A stretch of 64,000 nt of DNA from Planctomycetota bacterium (GCA_963204725.1 CAUJHH010000024.1:103269-167268), one strand, 5' to 3'; counted from the stretch's first letter, positions 46,218 to 56,128 are shown. Notes: generated by a model not told the origin, from the letters alone. Program-made: numbers and translations.

Positions 46218-47207
46218 ATGCGCTCAGGATACTTCTCGCGGCACATGGCGTTGATCTCCGTCATTGCGAGCGCGGCGTCTGCGATCCCCGCAACCGTCGC
46301 ATCGGCTCAGGCCGACAGCAGCGCTCCGGTCCTGATCGCGGACCCTACTTCGCCCGCGTCGCAGCACAAGGCGGCGCAAAACCGTCGCCGGATCGAGTTG
46401 GAGCGAGAGCTCGCGAAGCTCCGCGCAACTCACTTCCGCGCCACACGGAACACCGAGCTGCGTCAGCTCGGTATCACGAAACTCCGAACGTACACCGCGC
46501 CCGAGTCGTACCCGTCCTTGCTGAAGACCTTTGAGCGCGAGGGCGACGACGTCCGACGCGCCATCGTCCAGATGCTCGTCGAACAGGGCACGGAAGAGGC
46601 GGATGCCACGCTTGCCTGGGCTGCGATCATGCTGAACAACCCGGCGTTTCGTGCAGACGCTCTCGAGGGCCTTCGCTGGCGGATCGGAGAGGCGGGTGTG
46701 ACGCAGCCGATGCTCAACGTGCTCGATATCGCTCTCCAGAGCGAGAACGAGTCGCGGGCGAATCTCGCGGCAGAGATCGCCGACCACTACGAGATCGTCG
46801 GCCTCATTCCGCGCCTGATCTCCGCACAGTTTTCCGGCAACCCCGGTGGCGGAGGGCGAGAGTCCGGCAGGAGCGGCGACCTTGCGTTCATTGCGATTGG
46901 AAGGCAGGTGGCGTTTGTTTCCGACCTGACGCCGGTCGTCAGCGACAGTGCAGTCGGCTTTGACCCGACCGTAAGCGTTGCGAGCGAAGGGACGGTCATC
47001 GCCATCCATGACGCCGCGGTCACGATCTACCGGACAGAAGTCCACCGCTCACTGGTGGGACTCACCTCACGATCGTGGGGACAGCCGACCGAGTCGCTCG
47101 GGTACGACTACGAGGCGTGGAAGCGGTGGTACTTCGACGAGTTTCTGCCATCTCAGCAGACGTCCGAGCCCGCCCAAGAAGCCCCGGACTCGCCGGGCGG
47201 CGACTAA
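46218..47207 (+). CDS. Secreted hypothetical protein
   Basis: 329 residues with a GGAGGAAA ribosome site just upstream of the ATG. A classical signal peptide (hydrophobic core LISVIASAASAIPATVASA, likely cut after AQA) sends it across the inner membrane. The middle is helical and HEAT-like (ESYPSLLKTFEREGDDVRRAI, ADATLAWAAIMLNNPAFRADAL); the end is more beta, with conserved-looking WGQPTESLGYDYEAWKRWY. No catalytic motif. No named family recognised. Convergent with the TraB-like gene, with 11 bases between the stops. Confidence 0.75.
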   Translation: MRSGYFSRHMALISVIASAASAIPATVASAQADSSAPVLIADPTSPASQHKAAQNRRRIELERELAKLRATHFRATRNTELRQLGITKLRTYTAPESYPSLLKTFEREGDDVRRAIVQMLVEQGTEEADATLAWAAIMLNNPAFRADALEGLRWRIGEAGVTQPMLNVLDIALQSENESRANLAAEIADHYEIVGLIPRLISAQFSGNPGGGGRESGRSGDLAFIAIGRQVAFVSDLTPVVSDSAVGFDPTVSVASEGTVIAIHDAAVTIYRTEVHRSLVGLTSRSWGQPTESLGYDYEAWKRWYFDEFLPSQQTSEPAQEAPDSPGGD

Positions 47208-47218
47208 GCGTGCGTGTT

Positions 47219-48529
47219 TCAGCGGCGGCGCTGCGCGGCCTTGATCTGGCGCTCAATCGACGAACGCAGCATCTGTCGCATTGCCGTAGCTTGTGTGGGC
47301 GTGATCCCAGAGGCACTCAAATCGACCGTGATCGCAGAGAACCAGTCGTCGCCGACCGGCATGTAGCCAATCGCCGCGAGACGGGTTTCGAGGTTCGAGA
47401 GGTGCCCCGCGCCATAGAGGATTCCGACGGTACGAACGTCCGGCTCCGTAGCGATGATGTTCTCGAGATCCTTGACCACGACCGCGTTGCGATCCTCGAT
47501 GATGACCTTCATCATGCCATCGACATTGGACATGCCCATGCCGCCCGCACCGCTGGCGAGCAGTTCGTCGGCAGAACCGAGCATCTCGACCATCATGAGC
47601 TTTGTCATAGCGCGAGACTGCTCGGAGGATGCCACGAGCTTGAGCATGAAGCCAGCAAACTTGGCAGCGAAAGAGTCGCCGCTGAGCATGTTGAACAGGG
47701 GCGACGCGTCGACGCCCTCCGCCTCCATCAGCTCCTGCACCTGATCAACGGACATGTCGCTGTTCCGCCAGTTCGGGCCACCCTCGTTCATCACTTCGGG
47801 CTGGAACACGAGTCCGAGCGACGATGCCAATTGCTGCTGGATTCCGACGGGGGCATCCTTGGACTCGCCGGGACTCGGCCTGGGTGTGGTCACGGCGATG
47901 TCTGCTCCCGTTCCTTCGCCACCGGGCACGCCATCTGCTCCCAGGCTTGTGATCGTGAACTGGTCCATTGCGCCGTCGGCCGAGTATCCAATCGCGTTTC
48001 CCCATGCGTCGTTGCGCACGCCCTGGAGGATCCGGGCGAACCGCTCATCGATGGATGACTCGATCTCGGTCATGTCGGCCGGCAAAGAGCCCGACGCTCG
48101 CGCCTGACGCTCGACAAAGAGCGTGAGCAGGCGAACGCGGCGATCAGATATCTTGGCCCGCTGCTCGTCGGTCGCGTCTGGTGGAACATCACCCATGCCG
48201 CTCGGCTTCACGCTCTCAAAGAGCACGACGTCCTGGGCATCCATCATGTTCTGGATCGCCTCATAGAAATGGGCGTCTCCGATGTGAACAGCGCCGGTCA
48301 TGCGAACGGCAGGCCTGCTCTTGTTCTCGTGCTCGAAGCGGCGGGAGGCGACCTCGAGCCGAACCGCTCTGGCTTCCGGATCGTCGACCACGCGAATGTA
48401 TGGCGCTGGTCCCGTGGTTTCGGCCGGAGGAGCCGCCTGTGCTGAGGCGATCCCGGCGTGCGCACATGTGGCAAAGAGGGCCAGAGAGAGCGGACCGGCG
48501 TGGCGGACAATCGTTGCGATCTGACGCAT
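47219..48529 (-). CDS. Secreted TraB/GumN-like protein with a pseudopilin-G-like insertion
   Basis: 436 residues from ATG 48529, which begins a signal peptide (SLALFATCAHAGIASAQA). The N-terminal piece VHIGDAHFYEAIQNMMDAQDVVLFESVK and the C-terminal piece VGILYGAGHLSNLETRLAAIGY fit the two halves of the TraB/GumN (Tiki-like) fold, with the HIGDAH and GAGH histidines expected of putative metalloproteases. Between them, about residues 130-190, ERQARASGSLPADMTEIE, NDAWGNAIGYSADG and FTITSLGADGVPGGEGTGAD read like the C-terminal half of a type II secretion major pseudopilin (GspG), including its calcium-loop DG-x-PGG-E-G-x-AD pattern. Envelope protein; function unknown. Confidence 0.72.
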   Translation of the reverse strand: MRQIATIVRHAGPLSLALFATCAHAGIASAQAAPPAETTGPAPYIRVVDDPEARAVRLEVASRRFEHENKSRPAVRMTGAVHIGDAHFYEAIQNMMDAQDVVLFESVKPSGMGDVPPDATDEQRAKISDRRVRLLTLFVERQARASGSLPADMTEIESSIDERFARILQGVRNDAWGNAIGYSADGAMDQFTITSLGADGVPGGEGTGADIAVTTPRPSPGESKDAPVGIQQQLASSLGLVFQPEVMNEGGPNWRNSDMSVDQVQELMEAEGVDASPLFNMLSGDSFAAKFAGFMLKLVASSEQSRAMTKLMMVEMLGSADELLASGAGGMGMSNVDGMMKVIIEDRNAVVVKDLENIIATEPDVRTVGILYGAGHLSNLETRLAAIGYMPVGDDWFSAITVDLSASGITPTQATAMRQMLRSSIERQIKAAQRRR

Positions 48530-48631
48530 GGGTGGGTGCTCGTACAAGGGAAGGAACCGAGAGGTCCCCGGCCGGCTACGGGTCCGCCGCTCGGAGTTGC
48601 TTGGGAATGCGGCGTGCGACATTGCAGGCCG

Positions 48632-49105
48632 TCAACCATCGGTGATACCGGCTCGCTCCGGCGTGGTGTCGCAGAGGAGCCGCCGAAGCCGGGCGATTCT
48701 GCGAGGTGGTCCTACCGCATCCGAACACGCAAGGGATGCCAGATTAGGGCTGGCCAGAGCCGCGAGAGGCTCAATACCCGCCTCCCGGCAGAGCGAACGC
48801 AGATACTCCCTGTCCGCGTGGCCAAGCCCGACAACCCGAGCCAGACGCCGAAAGGCACGCTCGGTGTCGTTCAAGGCCGCGGCGCGGTAGCGGATCGCCC
48901 ACCACCCCCACCACCCGAGCGTCGCCACGGTGATGAGGCATGCAACCACGATGAGCAGCGTTGGCGAACCGGCTTCTGCGGCCTCGGGCAAAGCACCGTC
49001 GCCGGTCAGAAGTCGCGGACGCGTCATTCCTGTCGGAGCGGCGCCTGAAGCGGTCGCAAAGAGCAAACCGAAAGCCGTCGTGAGGGTGAGAAGAAACAAC
49101 CTCAT
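48632..49105 (-). CDS. Small membrane protein with signal peptide
   Basis: 157 residues from ATG 49105, which overlaps the stop of the HEAT-repeat gene by four bases. An N-terminal signal (MRLFLLTLTTAFGLLFATASG) is followed by one transmembrane helix (PTLLIVVACLITVATLGWWGWWAI) and a basic, helical C-terminus ending RIARLRRLLC. The C-terminal region, beginning LNDTERAFRRLARVVGL and including LCREAGIEPLAAL, would face the cytoplasm. No family recognised. Coupling to the HEAT protein suggests they work together. Confidence 0.7.
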   Translation of the reverse strand: MRLFLLTLTTAFGLLFATASGAAPTGMTRPRLLTGDGALPEAAEAGSPTLLIVVACLITVATLGWWGWWAIRYRAAALNDTERAFRRLARVVGLGHADREYLRSLCREAGIEPLAALASPNLASLACSDAVGPPRRIARLRRLLCDTTPERAGITDG

Positions 49106-51024
49106 GGCGCGGTCTCCGCGGCTGCGTCGATCGAGATCGTGCCCGGTTCGAAGTAGATTCGGGCTCGAGAGGCCACCCACGCTCCGGCGAGCGCATGGGA
49201 AGGGCGCGTGTCGTGCCGGAGCGACCGGATCTCCGCCATCGCATCAGAGAGTGCAAACCGCGACCGAGCTGCAAGGGCCGCGAGTCCGCGGACCGATGCG
49301 CCACGCACACGGTGCGGAACGGCGTTCTTCAGTTCGACAAGGCGGGCCAAGATCTCATCGGGGCGCGTCGTGATCGCGGACCCGAGGACGAGTGCATCGA
49401 TCGCATTGGCCTGAACGCGCGGATCGGGATCGCCCGACAATCGCTCAACCGCATCGATGGACTCCGCGTCGGAGAGCGTGCCGAGCGAACGGGCGATCGT
49501 CGCTCGGAGTCGCTGATCTTCTTCGGATTGCGGCCTCTCCTCAGCAAGAAGAGCGATCAGCTCCACACGGATCTCCCGCACGATGTGGAGCCATTCGATC
49601 GTGCGGATGGTGCGCATGCGTGTGGCGACGTCGCCGTTCGCGAGGTTGGAACGAACCAACGAGATGAAGGCGCTGGGATCGGCCTGGAGGGATCGACGCG
49701 CTGCGACGCGTGATTCCACGAACTCCGGATGGAACGGGTCGGCCGCACGCAGGTCCTCGCTCGCGATGCGCCGAACGACTACGTGGGGAGACATCGCCAT
49801 CACGTCGAGAATCCGCCGAACCTCGGGCGATGGCCCGCGGCGGCGTATTGGCGTGATTCCACAACGCGTCCACCGGGTAATCGCGACCCTCGAGACCCGA
49901 TGCGACGGGTCGAAACACAGATCCCTCGCGTCGGCGAGCGTGCCGCGAAGGGCAACGGTGAGGCGGGTGTGCTCATCCGCGTCTGTGAGCAGCGGTTCCA
50001 AGGGCGATAGACGAGGCGTGGCGTCGTTGCCGAGTGCCGCAGCGAATCGCGCGAGGTTTCGTCGCGCGGTCAGTGAAAGGTCGGGCACCGACGACGCCTC
50101 CGGGACTGGCCCCGAGGTCGACGAGCGCTCGGTGTGGATGATCCCAAGCAATCTCGCGCGGGCGGGGCGGGCCGCGAGGTGGGCAGCGCTCAGCACCAGT
50201 TCGTGCTCCTGCGCCGTTGAAGCTCGCCCGAGTCGATCCAGGCATGAACGCTCCAGCCCAGGAACCAGGCACCAGCGAAACGCCGCAAGACGGATCAACG
50301 GGTCTCGGTCCCAGCGGAGTACGGAAGCGAGTGCCCGCCCCGGCCCCTCGTCAGATGCAGCGGTCCGGACGAGGATCCTTCGTCGAGCATCCGAGGCGGC
50401 CGGTTCACGCGCCGGAGCCGACTCCATGAGGGTCCACGCGCTCCAAGCCATCCCCCGTCGGATCCGGGCGTCCGGCCGTTCGAGCGCATCGGCCATCGAT
50501 GAAACGAGAGAGGTGAGTTCCCGCTCTTCGGCACGAACGAGGGCGGATTGAACGAGCTTCATGGCGGCGCGGTCGGCGTCCTCGGCGCCCGGATGCTCGA
50601 CGGACGCAACGCGGAAGAGCGCGCGGACACACGTCTCGTCGCCGACATCGGTCAGAAAGGAGACCAGAGCGCCAATCGGACCGAAGCACCCAGACTCAAC
50701 GACCTCAATCGCAACCCGCCCCCACTCCTTCGAGCCGATCGCCATTGCCGCCGACCGCTCGGTCGGGGACATCGAATTCCAGCCGGTCGCGATGGCGCGG
50801 AGCGCGATATCGCGTACGCGGGCTGCTTCGGGAGTGGAGATCTTCGCCCAATTACGCAATTGTGAGATGAACGGATGAATCGGCGTTTGCTGGAAACAGG
50901 CGAGTTCAAGCAGCTCCGACCAGATCCAAGTCTCGCCTGCGCGCGAATCTGCCGCGACAGATGCAAGTGCCTCTGCCCGCAGGGGTTCCGGAAGCCGGCG
51001 GAGATGTGATCGTCGGCGAGACAT
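49102..51024 (-). CDS. HEAT-repeat protein
   Basis: 640 residues from ATG 51024. Nearly all helical, with repeated pairs such as DPLIRLAAFRWCLV, HVVVRRIASEDLRAADPFH, DPRVQANAIDALVLGSA and HRVRGASVRGLAALA, typical of HEAT-like repeats that act as protein-binding scaffolds. No signal peptide or membrane helix, so cytoplasmic. Arg-rich. It is followed by, and overlaps, the small membrane protein gene. Partner and process unknown. Confidence 0.78.
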   Translation of the reverse strand: MSRRRSHLRRLPEPLRAEALASVAADSRAGETWIWSELLELACFQQTPIHPFISQLRNWAKISTPEAARVRDIALRAIATGWNSMSPTERSAAMAIGSKEWGRVAIEVVESGCFGPIGALVSFLTDVGDETCVRALFRVASVEHPGAEDADRAAMKLVQSALVRAEERELTSLVSSMADALERPDARIRRGMAWSAWTLMESAPAREPAASDARRRILVRTAASDEGPGRALASVLRWDRDPLIRLAAFRWCLVPGLERSCLDRLGRASTAQEHELVLSAAHLAARPARARLLGIIHTERSSTSGPVPEASSVPDLSLTARRNLARFAAALGNDATPRLSPLEPLLTDADEHTRLTVALRGTLADARDLCFDPSHRVSRVAITRWTRCGITPIRRRGPSPEVRRILDVMAMSPHVVVRRIASEDLRAADPFHPEFVESRVAARRSLQADPSAFISLVRSNLANGDVATRMRTIRTIEWLHIVREIRVELIALLAEERPQSEEDQRLRATIARSLGTLSDAESIDAVERLSGDPDPRVQANAIDALVLGSAITTRPDEILARLVELKNAVPHRVRGASVRGLAALAARSRFALSDAMAEIRSLRHDTRPSHALAGAWVASRARIYFEPGTISIDAAAETAP

Positions 51025-51304
51025 GTGGCCGCTCAAGGCCGGGGATCCCTTTGCTGCGCGCGGGTCGTGCGAGCCGATTGACGCAATTGACAGACGTGCG
51101 GGGTGCTTTCCCTAGTAGACGTGCGCGTGTCAGGTAGATTATCTTGTATAGGCCGTGGCTGCAACGCCGGTGGTTGTGGGTCCGGCGCATTCTGAGAATT
51201 GAGTCGGACAATTTGGAATGACCGACTAGAGTGGTTGCTTACTTGATCCCGGTGAGTCGACGCGGGAGGGACCCCGGTCGAATGCGGAGCCGCAAGGGAA
51301 CGCG

Positions 51305-51847
51305 ATGAGCCAGCACACGAAAGCGACAAGTCTGCAGAGTTACCAGTCCGTGCTCTACGGGCGCGCTCTCCATCCGGAGCTGTTTGTGTTGAAAGATCGC
51401 AAGGTCTTCAAGACGCGCGAATACGAGTTTGAGGCTTGGATCCTCAACGGCGGGCACATGCTCCGGTTCGAGCACAAGACCATGTGCGCCTGCGAGCTCG
51501 TCACCGACCAGGATGGCTCTCTGCCCGACTCCGGGGTGCTCGCGGCGGCCCTCTGCGCCGGCGAACGCGACTACGAGCACCGATTCCCGAGAGACGGCGT
51601 GGTCTATCTGACCACCGTCCAGACCGAGACGCTCTCCGAGAATCTCTTCGCGGCAACCTTCGATGAAATGGTGTCATTTGCGGCAGAAGTCAACGGGATG
51701 TGCAGCGTCTGGGAGGACGGCGCGGGGCGGTGCCTTTCCCTGATCGATATCCAGCGCTATCCGCAGGAGATCCACGCTCAGGCGTACCACCTGCAGGCCC
51801 ATGGGGGCGTGGTGGTCCGGACGCAGACGATCTTTGAGCACGCCTGA
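51305..51847 (+). CDS. Conserved-looking cytoplasmic hypothetical protein
   Basis: 180 residues, ATG preceded by AAGGGAA. Strand-rich N-terminus (YGRALHPELFVLKDRKVFK, YEFEAWILNGGHMLRFEHKTMCACELV) with two close cysteines, an acidic centre and EIHAQAYHLQAHGGVVVRTQTIFE at the end. The last segment resembles the end of DUF2617-type proteins, but I am not sure of the match. No signal peptide or catalytic motif. Stands alone between intergenic regions. Confidence 0.7.
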   Translation: MSQHTKATSLQSYQSVLYGRALHPELFVLKDRKVFKTREYEFEAWILNGGHMLRFEHKTMCACELVTDQDGSLPDSGVLAAALCAGERDYEHRFPRDGVVYLTTVQTETLSENLFAATFDEMVSFAAEVNGMCSVWEDGAGRCLSLIDIQRYPQEIHAQAYHLQAHGGVVVRTQTIFEHA

Positions 51848-52165
51848 CCTCACCACTCGAACCTGTCGAAGATTGCCCCGAACCCGTTCCGAGGAGAGGG
51901 CATATTGTTCGACCTCATGGCACGCGACCAGCTCATCACTTCGACGCGAATTACCCGGCCCTGCTGAGGGCTGGGCGTGCGGTTGATGCGTTCCCATCCA
52001 TTCGGCAGGGCGAAAGAGCCGCGAGCGATCCCGCTCGCGCGTGTGCGATCGCGCATGACGAGCGGCCGACGCCCGTTCCTCAAACAACGAACTACGATCT
52101 GACCCCCAATTCGGCCCCTGATCCGACCCCAAACGCGGCTCGGCGGGCCCCGAGGTGCACGACCG
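51848..52165. other. Intergenic region before ileS
   Basis: About 320 bases without a supportable gene. Frames on both strands are short or shadows. It should contain the ileS promoter and leader; I looked for a T-box-like leader (specifier loop plus TGG-bearing antiterminator) and did not find one. Confidence 0.45.
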
Positions 52166-55100
52166 ATGACCCAGGCAAAGGCCGAGACCGGCTCCGGTGG
52201 AGCCGAGCAGAAGAATCCGTATCGCGCCACGCTGAACCTGCCCAAGACCGCCTTCGCGATGAAGGCAAACCTGGTACAGAACGAGCCAGCGTCGCTGAAA
52301 CGCTGGCAGGCGATGGGGCTGTATGAGAGAGTGCGCCGGGCCAGGAATGGCGCGCCGAAGTTCACGTTCCATGACGGCCCCCCGTACGCAAACGGCTCGA
52401 TCCATCTCGGCCACCTGATGAACAAGACGCTGAAGGATCTGGTAGTCCGGTCGCGGACGCTGATGGGCATGGACTGTGCGTTTGTGCCGGGATGGGACTG
52501 CCACGGCCTTCCGATCGAACACAAGGTCGTCACGGAGATGGTTGAGAAGGGCAAGTACGACAAGCTCAAGACGCTCACGGAGGATCAACGCCGCATGGCG
52601 ATTCGGCGAGAGTGCCAGATGTACGCAGAGAAGTTCCACAAGCTTCACACGACGCAGATGTCGCGCCTGCTCACGCTCGCCGACTACGAGCACCCGTACC
52701 TCACGATGCAGCCGTCTTTCGAGGGCGCAACGCTCGAACTGCTCGCCGAACTCGCGGCTCAGGGGCTGGTCTTCCGCGCCACCAAGCCGGTGCACTGGTC
52801 GATCGCCAACGAGACCGCGCTCGCCGAGGCGGAACTGGAGTATGAGGACCGCGAGGACCTCTCCGTGTACGTCGATTTTGAGGCGCACGACGCCGAAGCG
52901 GTCTACGACGCCTTCGGCCTTCCATCGCTCGGCGACGATGCCGAGAGCGACGAAGAGCCCGAGGATGGAGCGGAGGACAGCGGGCGCGAACCGCGAGCGG
53001 GTGTCAGGCCTGCGCAGCGCCCGTGCTTCATGATCTGGACAACAACACCGTGGACCCTGCCGGCGAACGTGGCAGTCGCGGTCAACCCAAGGTTTGTCTA
53101 TGCGCTCGTGTACGTCGATGGGAACTACACCGTCATAGCCGAGGCACAGGTCGAGAGGGTCACGCAGGCGGCAGGGGCCGATCGCGTGAAGGTGCTCGCA
53201 ACCGTCGATGGAAAGAAGCTCATCGGGCTGCGGTACAGGCATCCGTTCGTGACCAACATCCCACCGTGCGGGCTCGGTCACCAGTGCGATCCGCAGAAGG
53301 TCTGGTCGATCGTCGGCGCGGACTATGTCACGCTTGAGGACGGCACCGGTCTGGTCCACACAGCACCCGGGCACGGTCAGGAAGACTACCAGACAGGTCT
53401 TCGCGAGGTGCTGCCGATCTACTGCCCGGTGCAAAAGGACGGCACGTACGACACGTCTGTCCCCGGGTGGCTGCTCGGCATGTCGATCTGGGAGGCGAAC
53501 GGCAAGATCGCCGAGCACATGGACCAGAGCGGACACATGTTTTACAAGCATGTGTTCACGCACAGCTACCCGCACGACTGGCGCAGCAAGACCCCCGTCA
53601 TTTTCCGCTGCACCGAGCAATGGTTCATCGGCGCGGACAAGCCCACCAGACGCGAAGGGAAGTCGCTCCGCGAGATGGCGGTCGGCGCCGCTGACGGTGC
53701 GATCCAGTTCGTCCCCGAATGGGGTCGCAATCGCCTGCGCGGCATGCTCGAGTCACGTCCGGACTGGTGCATCTCGCGCCAGCGCGCGTGGGGGCTGCCG
53801 ATCCCGGCGTTCTTCTCCCCCACTGGCGATGTCCTCTTCACGCCCACGTCGATCCGTGCGATCTCGGCGGTGGTACGAGAGAAGGGCTCCGACGCCTGGT
53901 TCAGCGGCAGTCCCGCCGACCTCCTGGCCGGATACGACCCCGTGAGCGACCCAGACGCGCCAAAGGGCCTGACTCGGGAATCGCTCGCAGCGTTTACCAA
54001 GGGAAAGGACATCATCGACGTCTGGTTCGAGTCCGGTTCGTCCTGGAACGAGGTCCTCCGCGAACGGAACGGTGGGTTCCCGGCGGACCTCTACCTCGAG
54101 GGTTCCGACCAGCATCGCGGCTGGTTCCAGGCATCGCTGCTCGTCTCGCTCGGCGCGACGGGTTCGCCTCCCTACAAGTGCCTCCTCACACACGGGTTCA
54201 TCGTGGATCGCGACGGAAAGAAGCTCTCCAAAAGCCGCCCCGACGCGAATCGCTACGAGGTCGACAACCTCTTCGGCGAGTTCGGCGTCGATGTGATGCG
54301 CTGGTGGGTCGCCTCGCTCGCGTACGACAACGATGTGAAGGCAGACCTGGAGCTCTTCGCACTCGCAGGCGAGTCATATCGCAAGATCCGAAACACCATC
54401 CGATTCCTGCTCAGCAATCTCGACGACTTCGAGCCCGCAACGCGCGAGCCGGACCCGGAAGCGCTCCGCGCGATCTCCGCGACGTCGCTCGACGCGTGGG
54501 CACTCGGTGAGTTCGACCACATGGCGCGTGAGGTGATGCGCGGGTACGAGACCTACCAGTTCCGCGTTGCGCACCAGGCGATGTTCGACTTCTGCAACGA
54601 AACACTGAGCTCGGTGTACCTCGCGGCGGTCAAGGATCGTCTGTATTGCGACAAGCCGGACTCGCCGCGACGCCGCCAGTCGCAGCGGGTGATGCACGCG
54701 TTGGCGGAGGGACTCTGCCGCCTGCTGGCGCCCGTGCTCTGCCACACGGCGGACGAGGCGTTCCGCGCGTTGCGCCGCGTCACGGCGAACGATCTCGAGA
54801 CCTGCGTACACGTCGAACCCATGTTCAAGAGCGGGGATCGCTGGGGATTCGGCGTCGAAGCGGACCCGCGATGGAGCGAGGTCATGGAGATCCGCTCGGT
54901 CGCGCTCGGATCCATGGAGCGGATCCGCTCAGAGCGTGGCGTCGAAAACCCACTCGATATGGGCGTCACTTTGCCGGACAAGGACGGCGATCTGGAGGCG
55001 TTCGATCCCGTCGATCTCGCGGACCTCTTGGGCGTCAGCATCGCAACCACTGATCGCAACGTGACCGCACCCGAAGTGAAGGACCTCAGGCAGTCACACG

Positions 55101-55201
55101 AGCGTTGCGATCGATCGTGGAAGCGCGACGGCAGCGTCAAGCAGCGCTCAGACGGCGGGAAGCTCAGCGCTCGCGACGCGGTTGCCCTCGGCGTTGCGTA
55201 G
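52166..55201 (+). CDS. ileS: Isoleucyl-tRNA synthetase
   Basis: 1,011 residues. Class I signatures: HLGH within GSIHLGHLMNKT (80-83) and KLSKS within DGKKLSKSRPD (about 686-690). The CP1 editing domain (WTTTPWTLPANVAVAV, DGTGLVHTAPGHGQEDY) and the IleS-type DVWFESGSSW block are present. The C-terminal anticodon-binding domain ends without the Cys-rich zinc module of E. coli IleS, consistent with the eukaryote-like length class. Unusual: residues about 255-285 at the edge of the editing domain are an acidic, disordered insert (DDAESDEEPEDGAEDSG). Charges tRNA-Ile and proofreads valine. Confidence 0.95.
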   Translation: MTQAKAETGSGGAEQKNPYRATLNLPKTAFAMKANLVQNEPASLKRWQAMGLYERVRRARNGAPKFTFHDGPPYANGSIHLGHLMNKTLKDLVVRSRTLMGMDCAFVPGWDCHGLPIEHKVVTEMVEKGKYDKLKTLTEDQRRMAIRRECQMYAEKFHKLHTTQMSRLLTLADYEHPYLTMQPSFEGATLELLAELAAQGLVFRATKPVHWSIANETALAEAELEYEDREDLSVYVDFEAHDAEAVYDAFGLPSLGDDAESDEEPEDGAEDSGREPRAGVRPAQRPCFMIWTTTPWTLPANVAVAVNPRFVYALVYVDGNYTVIAEAQVERVTQAAGADRVKVLATVDGKKLIGLRYRHPFVTNIPPCGLGHQCDPQKVWSIVGADYVTLEDGTGLVHTAPGHGQEDYQTGLREVLPIYCPVQKDGTYDTSVPGWLLGMSIWEANGKIAEHMDQSGHMFYKHVFTHSYPHDWRSKTPVIFRCTEQWFIGADKPTRREGKSLREMAVGAADGAIQFVPEWGRNRLRGMLESRPDWCISRQRAWGLPIPAFFSPTGDVLFTPTSIRAISAVVREKGSDAWFSGSPADLLAGYDPVSDPDAPKGLTRESLAAFTKGKDIIDVWFESGSSWNEVLRERNGGFPADLYLEGSDQHRGWFQASLLVSLGATGSPPYKCLLTHGFIVDRDGKKLSKSRPDANRYEVDNLFGEFGVDVMRWWVASLAYDNDVKADLELFALAGESYRKIRNTIRFLLSNLDDFEPATREPDPEALRAISATSLDAWALGEFDHMAREVMRGYETYQFRVAHQAMFDFCNETLSSVYLAAVKDRLYCDKPDSPRRRQSQRVMHALAEGLCRLLAPVLCHTADEAFRALRRVTANDLETCVHVEPMFKSGDRWGFGVEADPRWSEVMEIRSVALGSMERIRSERGVENPLDMGVTLPDKDGDLEAFDPVDLADLLGVSIATTDRNVTAPEVKDLRQSHERCDRSWKRDGSVKQRSDGGKLSARDAVALGVA

Positions 55202-55290
55202 GCGCGGCGGGCTGCGGCACGCACGCTACGGGAGTTCTCGGACGCTCTTGTCGCGTGCATGCCTCACGAGCCGCCCAGACGGGCCTCGGC

Positions 55291-55306
55291 GTTGCGTTGA
55301 CGCAAC
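55291..55306. promoter_or_regulatory. Palindrome upstream of the histidine kinase-regulator operon
   Basis: GTTGCGTTGACGCAAC: perfect 7-base arms around TG, 43 bases before the kinase ATG. It contains TTGACG, which could be a -35 box, though no good -10 follows. The 14-mer CCTCGGCGTTGCGT also occurs about 96 bases upstream at the ileS stop. Possible regulator-binding site. Confidence 0.4.
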
Positions 55307-55348
55307 ATCGAGGGGGTGTGACGTGTCCGCGTCGACGATGCTCTGTCG

Positions 55349-56128
55349 ATGCCCGCGCACCCACCGAAGCCGAACCCACCCGATCCCAAGCCGCCCGTGC
55401 GGGAGCCGTCGGACGAAGTCGTCCGACTGGCGACGCTCTCGCATGAACTCGCCAACTTGCTCGACGGCTCGACCCGCTGCCTGACGCTCGCCCGGAGCGA
55501 CCTTCGCGATGCGGTCGCGGACGCCGGCTCACTCGACGGCGTCGGACGACGGCTTGCGACCGTCGCGCAGGCCCTCGAACGCATGGCGTCGCTCGTCGAC
55601 GGGGCGATGCGCGACGCGAACCGCGGCGCGACGCAGGCCGGCGGACCGATCGCGGCGATCCCCCTGCAAGAGAGCGTTCGCCACGCAATTGATGTATCGT
55701 CACCGATTGCCGCCGCGTCGCTCACCCACCTCCACGTTGAACTCGACGACCGGCTTGGCGCCACGCCGACAGGCCCGCTCTATACACCGGTTCTGAACGC
55801 GATCAGAAACGGCATCGAAGCGGTCGAGCGAACCGGCCGTCCGGGGCACGTCCATGTCAGCGTCGTGCTCGAACAGGGATTGCATGGCAGCCGGGTCGTG
55901 GTGCGAGTCAGCGATACCGGCACGGGCCTTCCCGAAGGCTTTCTGCAACTCGCCACAGAGCCCTCGCCCGGTGGCACGGGGATCGGCCTCGCCCTGACCG
56001 CCGCGGTCGTGCAGAGCATCGGTGGCACGGTTCGCCTCACCAACGCGTCGAGCGGACCGGGTGCGGCCTTCGAGCTCTCGTGCCCCCTTCGAGCGCTCAC
56101 ACGCCATCGCGAGGACTTCGTCTCATGA
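55349..56128 (+). CDS. Sensor histidine kinase, soluble
   Basis: 259 residues. H-box LSHELANLLD (His32), N-box LNAIRNGIEAV (about 144-154), G1 VSDTGTGLP and G2 GGTGIGLAL of the GHKL ATPase are all present. There is no membrane helix and no sensor domain; the first 20 residues are a Pro-rich tail, so it is cytoplasmic and must sense through another protein or an internal signal. The gene overlaps the regulator by four bases (ATGA), forming a cognate pair. Signal unknown. Confidence 0.88.
   Translation: MPAHPPKPNPPDPKPPVREPSDEVVRLATLSHELANLLDGSTRCLTLARSDLRDAVADAGSLDGVGRRLATVAQALERMASLVDGAMRDANRGATQAGGPIAAIPLQESVRHAIDVSSPIAAASLTHLHVELDDRLGATPTGPLYTPVLNAIRNGIEAVERTGRPGHVHVSVVLEQGLHGSRVVVRVSDTGTGLPEGFLQLATEPSPGGTGIGLALTAAVVQSIGGTVRLTNASSGPGAAFELSCPLRALTRHREDFVS

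Noticed and set aside
51848..52165. T-box leader for ileS
   Set aside because: No specifier stem, T-box consensus or antiterminator/terminator pair could be found in the leader.
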